Source: JAWKSY01 sp041402125
Lineage (GTDB): Bacteria; Planctomycetota; GCA-002687715; DRQF01
Assembly (NCBI GenBank): GCA_041402125.1
Contig: JAWKSY010000018.1
Span: 1-64,000, forward strand
Direction of reading: 5' to 3'
DNA: 64,000 bases
Below, piece after piece: positions 7,964 to 15,711 of the stretch (position 1 is the first letter of the stretch; every line of letters begins with the position of its first letter). The notes under the pieces were generated by a model that saw only the letters and a program-made list of their open reading frames with translations, ran no database searches and had not been told where the DNA came from. A program made the position numbers and the translations under genes.

Positions 7964-9400
7964 TCACAGATCCTCGACGAAGGCGATGAGCGCGGCGCGG
8001 TCCTCGGCGCTCATGCGCCGGAAGGCCTCGCGGGACGACTCGGCCTCCCCGCCGTGCCAGAGGATCGCCTCCGCGACGCCGCGAGCGCGGCCGTCGTGGA
8101 GGAGCTCGGAGTGGCCGTTGACGACCGGGATGAGCCCGATCCCCCACAGCGGCGCGGTGCGCCACTCGCGGCCGTTCGCGAGGCCCTCGGGCCGATCGTC
8201 GGCGAGCCCGTCGCCCATGTCGTGGAGGAGGAGGTCGGTGTACGGCGTGAAGATCTGCTCGGACAGCTCCGGCAGCTCCTCCGAAGCTCCGGTCCGCAGC
8301 TCGGGGACGTGGCAGGCGTCGCATCGCGCCTCGACGAAGAGACGCTCGCCGCGACGCACGACGGGATCCCCGGGCTGACGCCGCGCGGGGACACCGAGGG
8401 TCCGCATGTAGAAGACGACGGCGTCGAAGAGACGCGGCTCGACCTCGGGCTCGCCTCCGGTCGGGAAGCGGTCGAGATCCGCCTGGGCGGAGGTGTGGTT
8501 CTGACCGGCGACGACGGGCGTGGAGAGTCCCATGTCACCCGAGAAGGCGGCCGCGCTCTGGCGGTCGACGGAGGGCTGCCCCGCCTTCCAGCCGAAGCGA
8601 CCGAGACGCGTCTCGCCAGTGAGGAGATCGGCCACGCGGTTCGCGCGACCCGAGACGCCGTCGCCGTCGCGGTCGTCGACGTCCTCGCGCGCGACGAGAT
8701 CCGCCTCGGGCACGAGTTCGAGGAGGCCCATGCCGAAGACCTGCGGCGCGATGCGCGGCGTCACGAAGAAGCTCGGGCCGAAGTCGCCGTAGCCGGGATC
8801 GACCGCGCGGTATTCGGGACGACGCAGCGAGTAGGCCGTCCCGTCGGCGTAGGTCCCCGGCTCCTCGACGTAGCGAATCTCGATCCGCCCCTCCGGCTTC
8901 GCCCCCGGCAGGGCGAAGTTCTGGAACTGGCTCCCGTAGGCCGGGTGCGGCTCGGCGGTGCCGACGCCCTCCGCGCTTCGCGTGCCGACCTTGAAGAGCA
9001 GCGCCACCGGCTGCTCTCCGGGCTCGGGCAGCTTGCCGCGACCGTCCTTGAAGTGGCAGGCCGAGCAGCTCCGCGCGTTGAACAGCGGGCCGAGACCGTC
9101 CCGGGCCTCGGGCGAGGCGGGAGCGGCGACCCAGTTCTTGTTGAAGAGGCTGTTGCCGACGACGTGGAGGTCGCTCCGCGCCGCGCTCAGGTTGGCGGCC
9201 TCGAGCGCGAAGGCGTTCGGCGAGGTGTTGAACACGGTGGTCGCGCCGCCGGCGAGTCGCGGGTCGCGGGCCGGAGCGGCCGCCTCCCGATCGTCGCGGG
9301 AGCAGGCCACCGCGACGCCGAAGGCGCCGAGGGTGAGGAGCGAGAGCGCGAGCCCGCGCCGGAGGTCCATGCGAGGAGATCTCATCGTCCGCGTCCTCAT
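7964..9400 (-). CDS. di-haem oxidoreductase-like lipoprotein (DUF1111/DHOR)
   Basis: Two c-type haem motifs are visible: NARSCSACHFKDGRG in the N-terminal third and EARCDACHVPELRTG in the C-terminal third, with GMGLLELVPEADL and DRDGDGVSGRANRV between them. This order is diagnostic of the DUF1111 di-haem family, distantly related to MauG and bacterial cytochrome c peroxidases. The signal has lipobox VAVACSRDD, so the protein is a periplasmic lipoprotein. The ATG at 9400 overlaps the upstream stop by one base (TGATG); in-frame ATGs at 9385 and 9370 are alternatives and 9385 has a better AGGA. It sits between two imelysin genes, the layout of known iron-regulated loci, and probably does redox chemistry in iron acquisition. 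Confidence 0.9.
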   Translation of the reverse strand: MRTRTMRSPRMDLRRGLALSLLTLGAFGVAVACSRDDREAAAPARDPRLAGGATTVFNTSPNAFALEAANLSAARSDLHVVGNSLFNKNWVAAPASPEARDGLGPLFNARSCSACHFKDGRGKLPEPGEQPVALLFKVGTRSAEGVGTAEPHPAYGSQFQNFALPGAKPEGRIEIRYVEEPGTYADGTAYSLRRPEYRAVDPGYGDFGPSFFVTPRIAPQVFGMGLLELVPEADLVAREDVDDRDGDGVSGRANRVADLLTGETRLGRFGWKAGQPSVDRQSAAAFSGDMGLSTPVVAGQNHTSAQADLDRFPTGGEPEVEPRLFDAVVFYMRTLGVPARRQPGDPVVRRGERLFVEARCDACHVPELRTGASEELPELSEQIFTPYTDLLLHDMGDGLADDRPEGLANGREWRTAPLWGIGLIPVVNGHSELLHDGRARGVAEAILWHGGEAESSREAFRRMSAEDRAALIAFVEDL

Positions 9401-10632
9401 CAACCGGGAAGGGAGGTCACGATGGCGAGTCCGAACCCGGCCGCGAGCCGCGAGAGATCGCGGTCGAGTTCCTGGAGGGCGGAGAGGACCTCGCGCACGC
9501 ACGCGCGGCCGGGGTCGGTATCGAGGCCCTGGATGGCGCGATCGAAGGGCTGGAAGTGCGGATCCCGCAGGCTCGCCTCCGCCCGGGCGAGGTGGGCGTC
9601 GATGCGCTTCGCGAGGTCCGGATCCCGCTTCATCGCGAGCGCGCGCAGTCCCGGCCCCTCGACGACGCGCCCGTCCAGCGGACTCGTCCAGCGACCGGTC
9701 CACACCCAGACGATGCCGAGGAGGTCGTGCAGATGGTCGAGGTGCGTGGTGTCGGAGAAGCAGGAGTGCTCGTCCTCCTGGGCCTTCGAGGTGTAGGGCA
9801 CCAGCATGCGCTCGCCGTAGAGCTCGCCCTTCGCGAGGGTGCCCGCGCCGGTGAGGATCCGGCGGATCTGCTCGCGCGGCGGGACGGAGAGGAACTCCTC
9901 GCGGTACGCGCCGGTGTCGGCGTCCCACTCGGCCGCGACCCGCGAGACGTCGGCCACGATCATCCTCGTCAGGGTGCGGAGATAGGTCCGCCGACGCTCT
10001 CCGTGGGGAAGTCCGCCGGCGTCGGCGAAGTCGCGCCAGTCGCGCCGGCCCGGGCCGCGGGGATCGCGGTCCTGTCCCCAGAGCATGAACTCGACCGCGT
10101 GCCAGCCGGCCGCGATGTTCTCCTCGCCGCCGTCGCCGTTGGCGCGGCGCACGAAGGCCTCGTCGATCAACGGCACGCGCTCCGGATCGCCGATGAAGCC
10201 GCCGGTCGGGGCTCCCTCGACGGCGTCGATGTAGCTCTCGTCCAGCGGCCAGGGATTGAGGTCTCCCTCGGGGCCGTCGGAGGCGCGGTCGATCGGGCCG
10301 TCGTAGAAGCGGGCCACCTCGCTCTGGAGGTAGGCCGGCCGCGCGCCGACCCAGGCGAGGCGGCAGCGCTCGAGCCCGGACTCGCTCGGCAGCGCGGTGA
10401 AGACGCGCACGGTGCCGTCGAGCTGCTCGGCCCCCTTCACGACGTCGGCGTAGACCTCGCGCAGCACGACCGCGTAGTGCTTCCCCACCTCGCTCGCGAG
10501 CGCGAGATCGAGCGCGACGTCGCGGTCCGCCGGAGGTTCCTCGCGCGAACAGCCGACGAGGCCGCCGGCGGCGAGGACGAGGAATCCGGTCAGCAGGACG
10601 AGGAGTCCGGAGGCGTGGGACGGCGGGCGCAT
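9400..10632 (-). CDS. irpA: imelysin-family (IrpA-like) lipoprotein
   Basis: This 410-residue lipoprotein (GLVGCSREE lipobox) is the first gene of the leftward operon. It contains the imelysin hallmark GxHxxE within GWHAVEFMLWGQD, and the IrpA-type blocks DESYIDAVEG, FIGDPERVPLIDE, RRTYLRTLTRMIVADV, GELYGERMLVPY and DEHSCFSDTTH. IrpA-type imelysins are outer-membrane or periplasmic iron-regulated proteins; the GxHxxE site is proposed to bind metal. A candidate Fur box with an overlapping -10 lies about 28-45 bp upstream of its ATG. The partner di-haem protein, second imelysin and HTTM protein follow with overlaps or gaps of at most 4 bp. Confidence 0.9.
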   Translation of the reverse strand: MRPPSHASGLLVLLTGFLVLAAGGLVGCSREEPPADRDVALDLALASEVGKHYAVVLREVYADVVKGAEQLDGTVRVFTALPSESGLERCRLAWVGARPAYLQSEVARFYDGPIDRASDGPEGDLNPWPLDESYIDAVEGAPTGGFIGDPERVPLIDEAFVRRANGDGGEENIAAGWHAVEFMLWGQDRDPRGPGRRDWRDFADAGGLPHGERRRTYLRTLTRMIVADVSRVAAEWDADTGAYREEFLSVPPREQIRRILTGAGTLAKGELYGERMLVPYTSKAQEDEHSCFSDTTHLDHLHDLLGIVWVWTGRWTSPLDGRVVEGPGLRALAMKRDPDLAKRIDAHLARAEASLRDPHFQPFDRAIQGLDTDPGRACVREVLSALQELDRDLSRLAAGFGLAIVTSLPG

Positions 10633-10810
10633 GCGCGACGGGGCTCCGACTGGAGAAATTGAGAATCAGTCTTATTATGTGGCGCGGTCGGGGGCAAAGA
10701 CAGCCTGCGTCGAGTTGGCGCGCCCGACGAGACCGAGGGTCGCAAATGCCGTCCAAGAAACACCTTGAGATCACCATCGGCCGGCAGCGGTCTCCGCGGA
10801 ATCGACGTCC
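10633..10810. promoter_or_regulatory. divergent intergenic region with candidate Fur box (10659-10676)
   Basis: This 178-bp spacer separates the leftward imelysin operon from the rightward Fe(III)-importer operon. Bases 10659-10676 read TTGAGAATCAGTCTTATT, which matches the palindromic Fur-type site TTGAGAATCATTCTCAAT at 15 of 18 positions and is strikingly AT-rich for this genome. On the minus strand CATAAT (10679-10674) can serve as a -10 for irpA inside the site, so Fur-Fe would block it directly. The site lies about 135 bp from the rightward start, so control of that operon is less certain. The Fur assignment is inference from sequence resemblance and gene content. Confidence 0.6.
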
Positions 10811-11602
10811 GTGACCGGCGCGCCCCGCCCGGACTTCCGCGTTCCGACGGACGCCGACCGCGAGGCGGCCCGGCTCCGGCCCGCCGGATCGCCGGCGATG
10901 TACCAGACCTGGAAGCGCCTGCTCTTCCTCCACTGGGAGGTCGATCCCGCCTCCCTGCGGCCGCTCATCCCGGACGACCTCGAGCTCGACCTCTGGGAAG
11001 GTCGCGCCTACGTGGGGGTCGTGCCCTTCGCGATGCGCGGCATCCGCCCCCGCGGTCTCCCGGCCGTTCCCGGGATCTCGAACTTCCTCGAGACGAACCT
11101 GCGGACCTACGTGCGGGATCGTGCCGGTCGACCGGGCGTCTGGTTCTTCTCGCTCGACGCGAACCGCTCGCTGGCCGTGTGGTGCGCGCGGACCTTCTTC
11201 GACCTTCCCTACTTCCGCGCCGACATGCGGGAGACCCGCGAGGACGACGGCGCGATCTTCTACACGACGAAGCGCCGGGACGCGGGCGAGGAGGCCACGT
11301 TCCGGTATCGCCCGCACGGGGACGTGCGGACGGCCGCGCCGGGCGGCTTCGAGTTCTTCCTCGCCGAGCGATACATCCTCTTCGCGCTCGACGGGAAGCG
11401 GGGCCGCTCGCGACCCGGCCGGGTCCATCACGTCCCCTACCCCCTTCGCGACGTCGAGGTCCCGCTCTGGGACGACGGTCTCTTCGCCCTCGCGGGACTT
11501 CCGCGACCGGCGCGCGAGCCCGATCACGCCCTCTACTCGGACGGCGTCGACGTCGAGGTCTTCGCCCTCGAGGACCACTGCCCCGCTGGAGATGCGCCGT
11601 GA
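10811..11602 (+). CDS. DUF2071 (YqjF-like) protein
   Basis: The 263-residue protein matches the DUF2071 family, whose fold is related to acetoacetate decarboxylase. Family features are LLFLHWEVDPASLRPLIPDD at the N-terminus, AYVGVVPFAMRGIRPRG, FLETNLRTYVRDR, GVWFFSLDANRSLAVWCAR and FLAERYILFA. Function is unknown for the family. It is the first gene of an operon with the Fe(III) ABC transporter: its TGA overlaps the GTG of the binding-protein gene by 4 bp. That pairing suggests a role in siderophore or ligand handling, but nothing in the sequence proves it. GTG at 10811 is chosen as the start of the conserved region. Confidence 0.85.
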   Translation: MTGAPRPDFRVPTDADREAARLRPAGSPAMYQTWKRLLFLHWEVDPASLRPLIPDDLELDLWEGRAYVGVVPFAMRGIRPRGLPAVPGISNFLETNLRTYVRDRAGRPGVWFFSLDANRSLAVWCARTFFDLPYFRADMRETREDDGAIFYTTKRRDAGEEATFRYRPHGDVRTAAPGGFEFFLAERYILFALDGKRGRSRPGRVHHVPYPLRDVEVPLWDDGLFALAGLPRPAREPDHALYSDGVDVEVFALEDHCPAGDAP

Positions 11603-12627
11603 GATGGACCCTCGCGATCATCGTCGCCGGACTCGCCCTCGCGTCCGGTCTGCTGCTCCTCTCCGGCTGCGGCGGATCGGAGGGCGAGGAGTCGCTGCAG
11701 CTCGTCGTCTACTGCGGACGCGAGGAGAGCCTCGTCCACGAGCAGCTCGTGGAGTTCGAGAAGGAGACCGGCATCGACGTCCAGGTCCTCTACGGCAAGG
11801 GGACCTCGGAGCTCGCCAACCAGCTCCTGCTCGAGCGCGACCTCTCGCCCTGCGACCTGTTCGTGGCCCAGGACGGCGGCCACCTCGGCCTGCTGGCGGA
11901 GCGCGGCCTGCTCTCGGAGCTGCCGGAGTCGATCCTCTCGACCGTCGACCCGCGCTTCCGCGACCCGGATCGCCGCTGGATCGGGACGAGCGGCCGCGCT
12001 CGCGTCCTCGTCCACGACCCCGCGCGGACGCCGGCGGAGCGTCTGCCGCGCCGGCTCGAGGATCTCGCGGCCCCGGGCTTCGACCTGCGTCTGGGATGGG
12101 CTCCCGCCAACGGCAGCTTCCAGGCGCACGTCTCGGCGATGCTCGCGAAGTGGGGCGAGGAGCGCACCCGGACCTGGCTCGCGGCCGTCGCCGCGAAGAA
12201 GCCGCTGCGCTTCCCCAGCAACTCGGCGCAGGTGAAGGCCGTGGCGAGCGGCGAGCTCGACGTCGGCTGGGTGAATCACTACTACGTCCACAAGCTGCGC
12301 ACGCAGGATCCGGATCTGGCGGCCGCCAACTGGTCGTTTCCCGAGGCCGGCGACCTCGGCAACCTGCTCATGGTCTCGGGGGTCGGCGTGACCGCGCCCG
12401 AGGGCCCGCGTCGTGACGCGGCGCGCAAGCTCGCCGCCTTCCTCGTCTCCGAACGCGCCCAGCGCTTCTTCGCGGAGCGCCTCTTCGAGTATCCGACGCG
12501 ACCCGGCGTCGCGACGGCGCCGGGCGTCCCGCCGCTCGAGGAGCTCGGCCTCGCGGACGTGAACCCCAAGGACATGATCGCGATCGGCCGCGTCACCGAC
12601 CTCCTGGGCCGGCTGAACATCCGATGA
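11599..12627 (+). CDS. fbpA: Fe(III) ABC transporter substrate-binding lipoprotein
   Basis: GTG at 11599 overlaps the preceding stop and opens a lipoprotein signal ending LLLLSGCGG, giving 342 residues. The mature protein starts LVVYCGREESLVHEQLVEFE, the typical beta-strand of FbpA/AfuA-type periplasmic ferric-binding proteins. Further matches are LANQLLLERDLSPCDLFVAQ, RFPSNSAQVKAVASGELDVG and WVNHYYVHKL. The paired Tyr in NHYY corresponds to the two iron-ligand tyrosines of FbpA. It delivers Fe3+ to the permease encoded directly downstream (ATGA overlap). The gene is part of an operon whose shared intergenic region carries the candidate Fur box. Confidence 0.9.
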   Translation: MRWTLAIIVAGLALASGLLLLSGCGGSEGEESLQLVVYCGREESLVHEQLVEFEKETGIDVQVLYGKGTSELANQLLLERDLSPCDLFVAQDGGHLGLLAERGLLSELPESILSTVDPRFRDPDRRWIGTSGRARVLVHDPARTPAERLPRRLEDLAAPGFDLRLGWAPANGSFQAHVSAMLAKWGEERTRTWLAAVAAKKPLRFPSNSAQVKAVASGELDVGWVNHYYVHKLRTQDPDLAAANWSFPEAGDLGNLLMVSGVGVTAPEGPRRDAARKLAAFLVSERAQRFFAERLFEYPTRPGVATAPGVPPLEELGLADVNPKDMIAIGRVTDLLGRLNIR

Positions 12628-14249
12628 GCGTCACCCGCGGGCGGGATCGGGGAAGGATGGCGCGGGGCGCGGCGATCGCCCTGGTCCTCGTCCTCATCGC
12701 GATCCCGGTCGCCGGCGTGCTCGCGATCGTGATCGATCCTCCGCCCGCGGGCATCGGCGAGGCACCGCCGCTGGACCTCGGCGCTTTCTTCGGGCGCACC
12801 GAAGCCGACGGGTCCTACCGCCTCGGACCGCTGCCCCGGACGCTCGGACTCGCCCTGGCCGTCTGCTCCGTCGCGATGCTCCTCGGCACCTCCCTCGCCT
12901 GGCTCGGCGCGCGCGCGGAGTACCGGGGCCGGCGGATCCTCACCGCGCTCGGACTCGTCCCCTTCGCGGTGCCGAGCTACCTGCTCGGCATGACGCACCG
13001 GGAGCTCTTCGGGGCCGCGAGCTTCCACGGCTTCTGGCCGGCCGTGCTCGTGCTCGGTCTCGCCACGAGCCCCTTCGCCCAGGTCCTCGTGGGGGCGGCC
13101 CTCGCCCGGCTCGGCGGATCGGGCGAGGAGGCGGCGCGACTCCTCGGCGCGGGACCGCTCGACGTCTTCCGCCGCATCCTCCTGCCGCGGCTCCGTCCCA
13201 CGCTCGCCTACGCCTTCCTGCTCATCCTCCTCTACACGATCTCCGACTTCGGCGTCGTGGACATCCTCGACTGCGAGGTCCTGACCTGGTCGCTCTTCCG
13301 CGCCTTCAACCAGCAGGCGCTCGAGCTCGCGGCGGCGATGGGCCTCGGTCTCGTCGCCATCGCGCTGCCGCTGGTCCTCGCGGCCCGGTGGCTGCACGGA
13401 CGCGCGGCCCCCGGACGGGGCACGGGTCAGCCGCGGCCGGCGGCGCGCGTGAAGCTCTCGGGCGCGCCGCTCGCCCTCGCCTACGCGATCCACGTCGTCC
13501 AGCTCGGACTGGGCGTCGCGCTTCCCGCGTGGACGCTCCTCGGTTGGATCTTCCCCGCCGCGTTCCGCCCCGAAGCCTGGGACTTCGGCCTCGTCCCGCT
13601 CGCGCTCGAGCCGCTGGCGACGAGCCTCGTCCTCGCCGCCGTCACGACCGTCGTCGCGATCCTCCTCGCCTTCATCCCCGCCTGGACCGCGGCGCGCCGC
13701 GGTCTCCGCGGCGGTTTCGTCGAGACCGCCATCTACGCCGGTCAGGCGCTGCCCGGCGTTCTCGTGGCCTTCGGGCTGTTCGAGGCAATCCTCGTCCTCT
13801 CGCGCCGCGTCGGCCGGAGCTGGCACGACGACCTGAGACAGGCCGGCGTGCTCATCGCCCTCGGACTCGGGCTGCGCTTCCTCGGCCAGTGCTACGGCGC
13901 GTTGAAGGCGGCGATCCTCCGGCTCGATCGGCGTCAGGAGGAGTCGGCCCGCAGCCTCGGGGCCGCGCCGCGTCGCGTCTTCCTCGCCATCCAGCTCCCG
14001 AGCCTGCGTCCGGGGCTCGCCTCGGCCGCGCTCCTCGCCGCCCTCGGGGTCGTGAAGGAACTTCCGATCACGCTGATGTTGTTGCCTCGCGAGATCACGC
14101 CGCTCAGCTATCGTCTGTACGGACGCTACACCCAGGGCAACTTCCTGGAGGCCGGCGTCGTCGGGGTGACGATGGCGGCGACGGCGCTCGTCCTGCACGC
14201 CGTCGCGCAGTCGTGGGCCCGTCGCGCCGGCGGCACGGCGCGGACCTGA
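12624..14249 (+). CDS. fbpB: Fe(III) ABC transporter permease
   Basis: The 541-residue protein has about twelve membrane helices arranged as two fused permease halves, the FbpB/SfuB architecture. Each half carries an EAA-type cytoplasmic loop: EEAARLLGAGPLDVFRRILLP in the first and EESARSLGAAPRRVFLAIQLP in the second; both couple to the ATPase. PFAVPSYLLGMTH and AGQALPGVLVAFGLF are typical translocation segments. Its ATG overlaps the TGA of the binding-protein gene. The family moves Fe3+ across the inner membrane. The ATPase gene follows after a 46-bp gap. Confidence 0.92.
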   Translation: MSVTRGRDRGRMARGAAIALVLVLIAIPVAGVLAIVIDPPPAGIGEAPPLDLGAFFGRTEADGSYRLGPLPRTLGLALAVCSVAMLLGTSLAWLGARAEYRGRRILTALGLVPFAVPSYLLGMTHRELFGAASFHGFWPAVLVLGLATSPFAQVLVGAALARLGGSGEEAARLLGAGPLDVFRRILLPRLRPTLAYAFLLILLYTISDFGVVDILDCEVLTWSLFRAFNQQALELAAAMGLGLVAIALPLVLAARWLHGRAAPGRGTGQPRPAARVKLSGAPLALAYAIHVVQLGLGVALPAWTLLGWIFPAAFRPEAWDFGLVPLALEPLATSLVLAAVTTVVAILLAFIPAWTAARRGLRGGFVETAIYAGQALPGVLVAFGLFEAILVLSRRVGRSWHDDLRQAGVLIALGLGLRFLGQCYGALKAAILRLDRRQEESARSLGAAPRRVFLAIQLPSLRPGLASAALLAALGVVKELPITLMLLPREITPLSYRLYGRYTQGNFLEAGVVGVTMAATALVLHAVAQSWARRAGGTART

Positions 14250-14295
14250 AGAACGAGGGCACCGGGATGCACGACCGTCGCGAGAGGACCGAAGC

Positions 14296-15324
14296 GTGAG
14301 TCGACCGCTCGAGATCGAGGGCCTGACGGTGGCCTACGACGACCACGAGGTGCTGCGCGACCTCGACCTCGCGGTCGAGGCGGGAAGCTTCGTCGTCGTG
14401 CTCGGCTCCTCGGGCTGCGGCAAGACCTCCCTCCTCCGCGCCCTCGCCGGCTTCGCGCCGATCCGCCGGGGACGGGTGACGATCGGGGGACGCCTCGTCG
14501 CGGACGGACCGCGGGAGATCGTCCCGCCCGAGGCCCGCGGCCTGGGCATGGTCTTCCAGGACTACGCGCTCTTCCCCCACCTCAGCGTGGGCCGGAATCT
14601 CGCCTTCGGGCTCTCGGGTCGCGACACCTCGGCGCGCGTGCGGGAGATGCTCGAGCTCGTGCGGCTCGAGTCGCTCGAGGAGCGTCGCCCGGCCGAACTC
14701 TCGGGCGGACAGCAGCAGCGCGTGGCGCTCGCCCGCGCGCTCGCGCCCCGGCCCGCGCTCCTCCTGCTCGACGAGCCCTTTGCGAACCTCGACGCGCGCC
14801 TCCGCGGGCGCGTCGCCGAGGAGCGGCGCGACGGCCTCGCGCGCACGGGCACGGCGGGCCTCATGGTCACCCACGACCGCGAGGAGGCGCTCGCCCTCGC
14901 CGACCGCGTGCTCGTGCTCGGTTCGGCCGACGAGGGCCGTGCGTCCTGTCTCCAGGAGGGGCGACCGGAAGAGGTCTACCGGCGTCCGCGCGCCCTCGAG
15001 GTGGCGGCGCTCACGGGCAAGTTCAGCCGCGTCCGCGGCGAGGGCCGCGGCGCGACGGCGGACACCGCCTTCGGCGCCTGGCCGCTCGCGGAGGCGCGCG
15101 AGGGGGCCGTCGACGTCGTCGTCCGCCCCGAGGAGCTGGCGCTCGAGGCGACGGACGCCTCGTCCCGGAAGGTCGCCGCGACACGCTTCCGCGGACGCGT
15201 CTGGATGATCGAGCTCCGCGCGGGCGACGAATCGCTCGTGCTCGAACACGAATGCGACCTCCCGCCGGGCACTCCGGTCACGCTCCGCGCGCGGCGGCCC
15301 GTCTGGGCGCTTCCCGCCACCTGA
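14296..15324 (+). CDS. fbpC: Fe(III) ABC transporter ATP-binding protein
   Basis: This 342-residue ABC ATPase has Walker A GSSGCGKTSLLRALAG, Q-loop MVFQDYALFPHLSVGRN, signature LSGGQQQRVALARALAP, Walker B LLLLDEPFANLD and the switch His in MVTHDREEALALAD. After residue 240 follows the TOBE-type beta domain (DVVVRPEELALE) typical of FbpC/PotA-like subunits; the domain often senses iron or regulates. The start is GTG at 14296. It completes the fbpABC-type operon and is followed by a region of inverted repeats and a hairpin terminator at 15598-15629. Confidence 0.92.
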   Translation: MSRPLEIEGLTVAYDDHEVLRDLDLAVEAGSFVVVLGSSGCGKTSLLRALAGFAPIRRGRVTIGGRLVADGPREIVPPEARGLGMVFQDYALFPHLSVGRNLAFGLSGRDTSARVREMLELVRLESLEERRPAELSGGQQQRVALARALAPRPALLLLDEPFANLDARLRGRVAEERRDGLARTGTAGLMVTHDREEALALADRVLVLGSADEGRASCLQEGRPEEVYRRPRALEVAALTGKFSRVRGEGRGATADTAFGAWPLAEAREGAVDVVVRPEELALEATDASSRKVAATRFRGRVWMIELRAGDESLVLEHECDLPPGTPVTLRARRPVWALPAT

Positions 15325-15402
15325 GATCGCGCGTCGCCGACGACGCGTGATCGGAAGGAGCCGCCGCCCGCGCAGGGGGCGCGAACGCAGCGGAGCGCTC
15401 GA

Positions 15403-15515
15403 GATGCGAGTACGGTGCCAGTCACCGGATGTGCATCCGCCGATGACGGTGATCGACGAATCGCAGCGGGCTCGCCGGCGGATGCACATCCGGTGACTGG
15501 CACCGTACTCGCATC
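15403..15515. repeat. perfect 40-bp inverted repeat with 33-nt loop
   Basis: Bases 15403-15442 are the exact reverse complement of 15476-15515, over 40 bp without mismatch; the loop is 15443-15475. The arm includes TACGGTGCCAGTCACCGG and its complement. Such perfection in a non-coding stretch points to a recent or actively maintained element rather than an old terminator. It lies between fbpC and the convergent M56 gene, in no open frame that looks real. It could be a REP/MITE-like element or a stable RNA hairpin. Confidence 0.9.
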
Positions 15516-15602
15516 GGCCCGCGTCTCGACCGAACGAGAATGCGCCCGGTGACGGGCACCGTACTCGCATCGGCACCCGGCTCGTTTCATACGAGAAGGC
15601 GC
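15491..15602. repeat. two tandem 56-bp units, each carrying the inverted-repeat arm core
   Basis: The core CGGTGACTGGCACCGTACTC at 15491 recurs as CGGTGACGGGCACCGTACTC at 15547, a period of 56 bp. The flanks are also similar: both copies are followed by GCATCGG, and each unit ends in an ACGAGAA.GCGC-like stretch. The right arm of the perfect inverted repeat is therefore the first unit of a short tandem pair. This pattern resembles clustered REP-type half elements. Confidence 0.75.
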
Positions 15603-15629
15603 CCGCCGATCCGAGGATCGGCGGGCGCC
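15598..15629. terminator. bidirectional hairpin terminator between fbpC and the M56 gene
   Basis: GGCGCCCGCCGATC (15598-15611) pairs perfectly with GATCGGCGGGCGCC (15616-15629) around a 4-nt CGAG loop. It lies between two convergent genes, downstream of both. No U-tract follows on the plus strand; on the minus strand the following bases contain only scattered Ts. Termination strength is therefore uncertain, but the position suits a shared terminator. Confidence 0.55.
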
Positions 15630-15711
15630 GCAAGCGTCGGGAATTCCGCGGGTCCGGGCGGGGACCCGCGTCGGTGCTCCGAGCTCGTCGAATCTCGATG
15701 TCCGGGATCGG

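Noticed and set aside
12282..14198. Long open frame on the minus strand opposite the Fe(III) permease
   Set aside because: Composition is Arg/Glu/Asp-rich without domain signal, typical of an antisense frame in GC-rich DNA; the plus-strand permease has clear motifs and overlapping neighbours.
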